From: Carettochelys insculpta | Lineage: Eukaryota; Chordata; Testudines; Carettochelyidae | Assembly (NCBI RefSeq): GCF_033958435.1 | Contig: NC_134138.1 | Location: 27,124,598-27,188,597, forward strand | DNA length: 64,000 bases | Direction: 5' to 3' | Part shown: piece by piece, positions 59,004-64,000 of the stretch | Numbering within the stretch: the first letter of the stretch is position 1 | Layout: each line of letters begins with the position of its first letter | The notes under the pieces: model-generated | Seen by the model: the letters and a program-made list of their open reading frames with translations, nothing else | Databases searched by the model: none | Told to the model about the DNA's origin: nothing | Program-made: the position numbers and the translations under genes

Positions 59004-59758
59004 ATGGATGAGGATTGTATTTCAAATATCTGTCAAAGGGTACCTTGAGCTTAACATTAATCATTACTAATACCTGGCTCTTAAAAAGCACATTTTGCCT
59101 AAATAAATACCTAAACAAAACAACAACCTGAAACAAGTAAGTTACATATGATATGCCAACTACATGGCATTTATATGAAATACTTTTTCTGTAATTATTT
59201 ATCCTTTTTTTTGGTGGGGGGCGGTTGGTCTAACTCTTGAGCTATATTCTGCCCCATGCAGCAGGAGCATTCTGGGGACAGGAGCCTCTTTTTGTCTAGA
59301 TCACCCACACAGCAGCAAGACAGAGAGTGATGAATAACTTCTTCAGTACAGACGGACTGGAACAAGAGGAAATTTTTATGTAGGCTTTTTCATGTTTATA
59401 AAATGAAATAAGCAGTTGTAGGAGAGGGAATAAAAGTTCCTTTTCCTGTTATAAATCAGTCTGAAACAGCAACAGCACTTAACTTAAACAAAAAAACCCT
59501 CTATAACCTACAGTTTCTCTGATCATTTCCTCACTCAGCCCCTTCCTTGTCTCTCTAATCTCTTTCCCACTGTGTTCTCTCCCCTAACCATTCTAGCTCT
59601 TCTCATCTCTTTCCAACCAAGCACTGCTTCATAAAGCTCATTTAACGCTGCACACCTGGCAACTTTTTGTTTGAAAGAAAATGTACAGTAAGCTGTTTTC
59701 TTTCCCACATTTGCCTAAATGTTAGCAGTAGGAAAGATACATTCCTAGCAAAACACAT
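59004..59758. other. Unassigned intergenic sequence
   Basis: Nothing recognised. Confidence 0.35.
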
Positions 59759-60200
59759 AGCCCATTTCTACACATGCCACTTTTGTAAATGGCCCAAAAT
59801 ATGCTAATGAGGCATGGATGCAAAGTTCCGGCACCTCATTAGCATAAGGGCACATGATTTGGAGTCTGGAAGACGTTCTTCCGGATTTCAAAACAACATG
59901 TAGAAGTGCAGCCCCCAGAGAGGGTCTTCTGGAATGAAGTCCTCCTTCCAGACGCCCCTTCTTCCCAAAAATTTTCAGGAAGAAGGGGCCTCCGGAAGAA
60001 GGACTTCCTTCCAGAAGATCCCCCCAGGGGCCATGCTTCTACACGTTGTTTTGGAGTCTGAAAGAGTGTCTTCGGGACTCCAAATAACGTGACCTTATGC
60101 TAATGAGGCACCAGGAATTTGCATCCAGGCCTCATTAGCAGATTTCGGGTTATTTGTTAGCATGCCACTTTATCAGAAAATGGCAGGTGTAGAAACAGCC
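59759..60200. mobile_element. Complete palindromic MITE, family M4
   Basis: About 440 bp with inverted ends CATTTCTACACATGCCA and TGGCAGGTGTAGAAACAGCC and a central AAATTTTC hairpin. Arms carry GCTAATGAGGC and TTTGGAGTC..GGAAGA blocks. Confidence 0.65.
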
Positions 60201-60222
60201 TTACAGCCTCTGGGAATGTAGT

Positions 60223-60797
60223 GGGTACACCTACACTGCAGAGATCTTGCAAAAGAATCCCTTCCAGAAGTTATCTTCCAAAAGAACTTCTTTCAAAAGC
60301 GTGCATCCACTCACAAAAAAGCTGATTGAAAGAGTGATCTGCTCTTTTGAAAGAGAGCATCCATGGAGCTCCCGCTCTTTCAAAAAAACAGGTCAAGGAT
60401 CGAAAAATCAGGTGCCATGAGGACTGGTCTTTCAAAAGTAGGGCCCTGCAGAATGTCTACACCCATTTTCTTTTGAAAGAAGCTCTCGAAAGGGGCATGT
60501 CCTTCCTGAAACATGAGTGGAAGAGTGCTTTTGAAAGGAGCACTGCATTCTTTCAATTTACTTTTGAAAGAAGGGTTCTTTCAAAAGAGCTGTGTCTACA
60601 CCACGTTTCTTCTTTGGAAAGAAGCTCTTTCGAAAGAAGAATGTTCAAAGGAGGGGCCAGATATGTAAATCTGTGCCTCATGTGCCTTTTCAATTTCCCT
60701 CATTTACATGCCTCTTTCGAAAGAGGAATGCAAGTGTAGACACAGCCTTTCTGTGTAGAAAAATCTTTCAAAAGAATTTGCTAGTATAGGCACAGCC
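60223..60797. mobile_element. MITE, family M6, AGT duplication
   Basis: Bounded by GGGTACACCTACACTGC and TATAGGCACAGCC, with AGT on both sides. Arms are full of CTTTTGAAAGA motifs. A second M6-type element appears inserted at 60588-60746. Confidence 0.6.
60588..60746. mobile_element. Nested short M6-type MITE
   Basis: AGCTGTGTCTACACCACG to GTGTAGACACAGCC, 159 bp, inside the larger M6 element. Inverted CTTTCGAAAGA motifs are present. The duplication is not clear. Confidence 0.5.
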
Positions 60798-60895
60798 AGT
60801 ATGTACTCCTTGAATATTTTTTTAAATCTCATCTAACCTGGTTCTTTTCTCTCAGGCTATGTCTATACATCAGCATTTTCTCAAAATCAGACATT

Positions 60896-61331
60896 GGCTG
60901 TGTCTACACGTGCCCCAAACTTCGAAATGGCCATGCAAATGGCCATTTCGAAGTTTACTAATGAAGCGCTGAAATGCATATTCAGCGCTTCATTAGCATG
61001 TGGGCGGCAGCGGCGCTTCGAAATTGACGCACCTTGCAGCCGTGCGGCACGTCCAGACGGGGCTCCTTTTCGAAAGGGCCCCGCCTACTTCGAAGTCCCC
61101 TTATTCCCATGAGCTCATGGGAATAAGGGGACTTCAAAGAAGGTGGCGTCCTTTCGAAAAGGAGCCCCGTCTGGACGCGCCGCGCGGCGGCAAGGCTCAT
61201 CAATTTCGAAGCGCCGCTGCCGCCCGCATGCTAATGAAGCGCTGAATATGCATTTCAGCGCTTCATTAGTAAACTTCGAAATGGCCATTTGCATGGCCAT
61301 TTCGAAGTTTGGGGCACGTGTAGACACAGCC
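60896..61331. mobile_element. Complete palindromic MITE, family M2, ATT duplication
   Basis: 436 bp, GGCTGTGTCTACACGTGCC to its inverse, flanked by ATT (60893-60895 and 61332-61334). The two arms are almost identical, with AATGGCCATTTCGAAG and a central CCCATGAGCTCATGGG hairpin. The high arm identity suggests this is the youngest MITE here. Confidence 0.85.
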
Positions 61332-61388
61332 ATTCAGGTGTAGCTATTCCGAATTAGCTTATTGTGAAATAACACAGCCACACACAAG

Positions 61389-61743
61389 GGCTGTGTCTAC
61401 ACAAGCCACCTCCTTCCAGAGAGGGCATGTTAAGGAGGCAGTTTGGAAGATGCTGATGAGGAGCTGAAATGAATATGCAGCTCCTCATTAGCATAATAGC
61501 AGCCGTGTGTGCTTCGAAAGTGCCGCTTTTGGAATGCACGCATCCCTGAAGTCAGTGGGTTCTTTCAAAAGGCCCCCATCTACACAGCTGGCATGAGTTC
61601 TCACAGTAACATTCTTGAATCGCTCACGGCTACCATTATGCTAAGGAGGTGCAGCATATTCATGTCAGTGCCTCATGAGCGTCTTCCGAACTGCCTCATT
61701 AACATGTCCCCTCTGAAAGGCAGGAGCTTGTGTAGGCACAGCC
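61389..61743. mobile_element. MITE, family M3, nested in M5
   Basis: GGCTGTGTCTACACAAGCC to TGTAGGCACAGCC, with the GAGCTGAAATGAATATGCAG hairpin region. Flanks AAG and AAA agree at two of three bases. Confidence 0.65.
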
Positions 61744-62063
61744 AAACATGCATTTCAAAATAGCACACCACTACTTTGAAATAACATGTCTGGATATATA
61801 TTGACTATTTTGAAAAAGTGACATTAGACACCATTATTGCTTATTTCAAAATAATGCTATTCCTTGTCTTTACAGTGCCTATTCAGAACAGCTGTTTCAA
61901 AATAGGCATTTTTCCTCCTGCAATGAGGTTTGCGAAATTCAAAATATTATGCCCACTATTTCAAATTTATTTTGAAATAGTGCATGAGTAATGTAGATGC
62001 TTGCAAAGTTATTTCAGAATAACAGCTGTTATCTTGAAATCATTTTTCTGTGTGGCCATAGCC

Positions 62064-63296
62064 TCAGATCAGGAGAGAAACTCATCTTAAGTTAATTCTG
62101 TTATATCTGTGTAAAACCAGTATGTAAAACCAGTATGAAAACCAGTATGAAATACAAAACCTACTGCTATGTAGTATTCTTTTCTACTATTCTTAAAGTA
62201 TTTACACTGTCTAAATATCAAATTTGAATTTCTGAAATTTTCTTTCCCTCACCCCTTTAATGGTTTCCCGGGTAAGATCCCAGATTTTCACCATATTCCT
62301 GTCTTCAAACACATCCTCCGCCACTCCTTGAACTGCACAGGACAGGAAAACTGGCAACTTCAAGAGCAGTAAGCATTCCCACCCACTCAGAGGCCATGCA
62401 CATCTACTCTTTGATGGGACTGACCTCTACTGAACTGGGAGAAGGCTACTGCTTCTGAACTAACATTTCCTCCAGAGCAATGAATTAAGATTCCTGACAA
62501 GTGACTACCAACAACTGACACCTAGCTAAAGGGTCTACTGTGGGAATAAGCACATCAGTGGGAAGTAACCAATGATAGGAATGGCCTGGGGGTTTCAGTG
62601 AATGGGGTCATTCATTCAAGAAAGGCTGGATTTTTTTTATTTGTTTGCTTTGGTTTTAAATTGAAAGGTAAAATGTTTTATTTAAATTATTGTATTTGAA
62701 AACCACAATACTATTTTATGAAGTTCATTTTTATTTTGTATTTCTTAAAAAAGGGACTGTTAAAATTTGTTGGGTTTTTTTTAGTATTTTTTTAAAGTGG
62801 GAATTCCATCAAGTGGATTTTGTTCTTCATCCCTATAAACTCTTATTATTCTCTATGTTTTAAACAAAAAAGGGGTAGAGTCTATTTGGTTTCCAATAGC
62901 ATTTTCTTCCAATTTTCAAACCATAAGCACTGATTTAGCTGTGCCAAAACAGAGCACTATTGCAAATTTCTCCATTACATCTCTTTTCTGCAAGGTTTAG
63001 TAAGAAGCAATCCTATTACAGGTGCATCCTATTATTCTGGCTCATCTTTGTTCAGTCTCTTTCAACATCTGCTCAGTTATATTAATTTTGAGGACCGCAC
63101 TTGACTTGCTGATTGTCTCTGTCCTGTTTGATTTTATGAGAATCAATCCCATTCCAGGCACATCCTTTTCTCCTGGGACAACCAAACCATGGCATTATTT
63201 TAAGCTATCATAAGAGGAAACTGTATACCAAAATCAGTCATCCTAGCTCTTACCATTGAAGAGAAATTCTTATTCAAACAGACAGACAAACTCTCC
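62064..63296. other. Unassigned AT-rich intergenic sequence
   Basis: No gene or repeat recognised. Confidence 0.35.
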
Positions 63297-63378
63297 AAAA
63301 CAATTATCAGAGAGAGGTAGCCGAGTTAGTCTGTATCTTGAAAAATAACAGGAAGTCCTGTGGCACCTTACAGACTAA

Positions 63379-63592
63379 CAGCAACGAAGGGTCCTGTGGC
63401 ACCTTATAGACTAACAGAAAATTTTGAGCATGAGCTTTCGTGAGCACAGACTCACTTCATCAGATGAGCATCTGATGAAGTGAGTCTGTGCTCACGAAAG
63501 CTCATGCTCAAAACTTTTCTGTTAGTCTATAAGGTGCCACAGGACCCTTCGTTGCTGTTACAGATCCAGACTAACACAGCTACCCCTCTGAT
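63379..63592 (+). mobile_element. Inner hammerhead-family inverted dimer
   Basis: 214 bp flanked by identical 14-nt copies of ACCTTACAGACTAA (63365-63378 and 63593-63606). The left arm starts CAGCAACGAAGGGTCC; the right arm mirrors it and alone extends to the family end near ACACAGCTACCCCTCTGAT. The architecture is the same as the 9967-10169 copy. Confidence 0.85.
63466..63509 (+). ncRNA. Hammerhead ribozyme-like motif, best copy
   Basis: Stem I GAGCAU (63466-63471) pairs fully with AUGCUC (63504-63509). CUGAUGA at 63472-63478, stem II GUGAG/CUCAC at 63480-63484 and 63491-63495, GAAA at 63496-63499, then GCU and C, with predicted cleavage after C63503. AGCU is self-complementary, which suits a dimeric stem III. 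The left arm carries a minus-strand core with a shorter stem I. Confidence 0.55.
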
Positions 63593-63617
63593 ACCTTACA
63601 GACTAAGATATTTTGGA

Positions 63618-63657
63618 GCATAAGCTTTTGTGGGCAAATACTTGCTTCATCAGATGC
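63618..63657 (-). ncRNA. Hammerhead-like motif, GAAA box damaged
   Basis: Minus strand: GCAU, CUGAUGA, then AAAA in place of GAAA, GCUU, AUGC. Loss of the conserved G should abolish activity. Confidence 0.35.
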
Positions 63658-63812
63658 ATGAGTCGGTGGTTTCAGAGGAGGGTTTAAAGAGGGCGTCTCA
63701 GTCAAGGGGAGGGCTAGAGGCAGACCTCGTCAGCTCTGGCCCTCCCCTTGACTGAGACTCCCTCTTTAAAACCTCCTCTGAACCCTTCCCCCCCACCACC
63801 TCGCTGACTCAT

Positions 63813-63851
63813 GCATCTGATGAAGAGGGTCTTTGCCCAGAAAGTTTATGC
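63813..63851 (+). ncRNA. Hammerhead ribozyme-like motif
   Basis: GCAU (63813-63816), CUGAUGA (63817-63823), GGG..CCC stem II, GAAA (63840-63843), GUUU, AUGC (63848-63851). Stem I is fully paired; stem II is shortened to about three to four pairs. Confidence 0.45.
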
Positions 63852-64000
63852 TCCAAAATATCTGTTAGTCCATAAGGTGCCACAGGACAGCTTGTTGTCT
63901 CTAAAACAATGGTTTTCAATCAATGTGGAGAACTGTCCCAGTGTGCTTTGAAATTTCCTCAATTTCTCCTCACTACGGCTCTTTGCAGAATCCCCGCAAG

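Larger units (their letters stand above)
60855..62063. mobile_element. MITE, family M5, TCA duplication, host to two MITEs
   Basis: Left end GGCTATGTCTATACATC at 60855, right end TGTGGCCATAGCC at 62063, TCA on both sides. The M5 body is split twice: by the M2 element at 60896-61331 and by an M3 element at 61389-61743. Removing both restores a normal M5 of about 415 bp. Confidence 0.75.
63305..63902. mobile_element. Hammerhead-family inverted dimer, host to a second one
   Basis: Outer element flanked by AAAACAAT (63297-63304 and 63903-63910). Its two arms carry minus- and plus-oriented ribozyme cores (63618-63657 and 63813-63851) around a long inverted central segment, for example AGTCAAGGGGAGGGC at 63690-63705 and its complement. 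The left arm is split by an inner dimer at 63379-63592. Confidence 0.75.

Noticed and set aside
60896..61331. Repeated palindromes resembling a CRISPR-like or viral inverted-repeat structure
   Set aside because: There are only two inverted arms, no array of direct repeats with spacers, and 3-bp target duplications mark it as a MITE.

Overview
The window is vertebrate nuclear DNA from a non-avian reptile, most likely a turtle. The reasons are several ages of CR1 LINEs whose tails end in a TTCTTATG-type repeat, a tRNA-derived SINE of the kind common in turtles, very many palindromic MITEs, and one single-copy gene very close to amniote HAS2. Crocodilians are not excluded. No organism name can be proven from the sequence alone.

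The only functional protein gene I can support is HAS2 (hyaluronan synthase 2) on the + strand. Its three coding exons are 35661-36287, 40483-40584 and 45042-45971. They join in frame to 552 codons, the usual vertebrate length, with consensus splice sites and all family motifs. A CpG-rich block at about 23.57-25.8 kb is the probable promoter and non-coding exon 1, with a strong donor at 24277/24278. This gives an intron 1 of about 11.4 kb. A nine-copy G-rich minisatellite starts about 40 bp inside intron 1. The 3'UTR holds one proximal and several distal AATAAA signals.

Layout: 1-18.7 kb is upstream DNA made of MITEs, hAT-like and Tigger-like short elements, CR1 pieces and unassigned sequence. 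18.7-22.05 kb is a decayed PIF/Harbinger transposon, with a Myb/SANT-like gene on + and a DDE transposase remnant on -. 23.5-25.8 kb is the HAS2 promoter/exon 1 CpG island. 25.8-48 kb is HAS2 introns, exons and 3'UTR. 48-64 kb is downstream repeat-rich DNA with an almost uninterrupted CR1 RT fragment at 57.8-59.0 kb and clusters of MITEs inserted into each other.

The most interesting non-gene signal is a dispersed short element whose copies carry a hammerhead-ribozyme core: CUGANGA, a stem-loop, GAAA, then usually AGCU plus H. In several diverged copies stem I and stem II keep base pairing through compensatory changes. Three insertions are head-to-head inverted dimers bounded by 8-14 bp target-site duplications (one is only 9 nt), one of them inserted inside another. 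This fits a Penelope-type or other ribozyme-bearing retroelement, though no reverse transcriptase of that type is present here.

A second system is a set of 3-bp-TSD MITEs with GGCTGTGTCTACAC-like ends. The same ends seem to mark the Harbinger relic, so the window may hold both the dead autonomous element and the non-autonomous elements it once moved.
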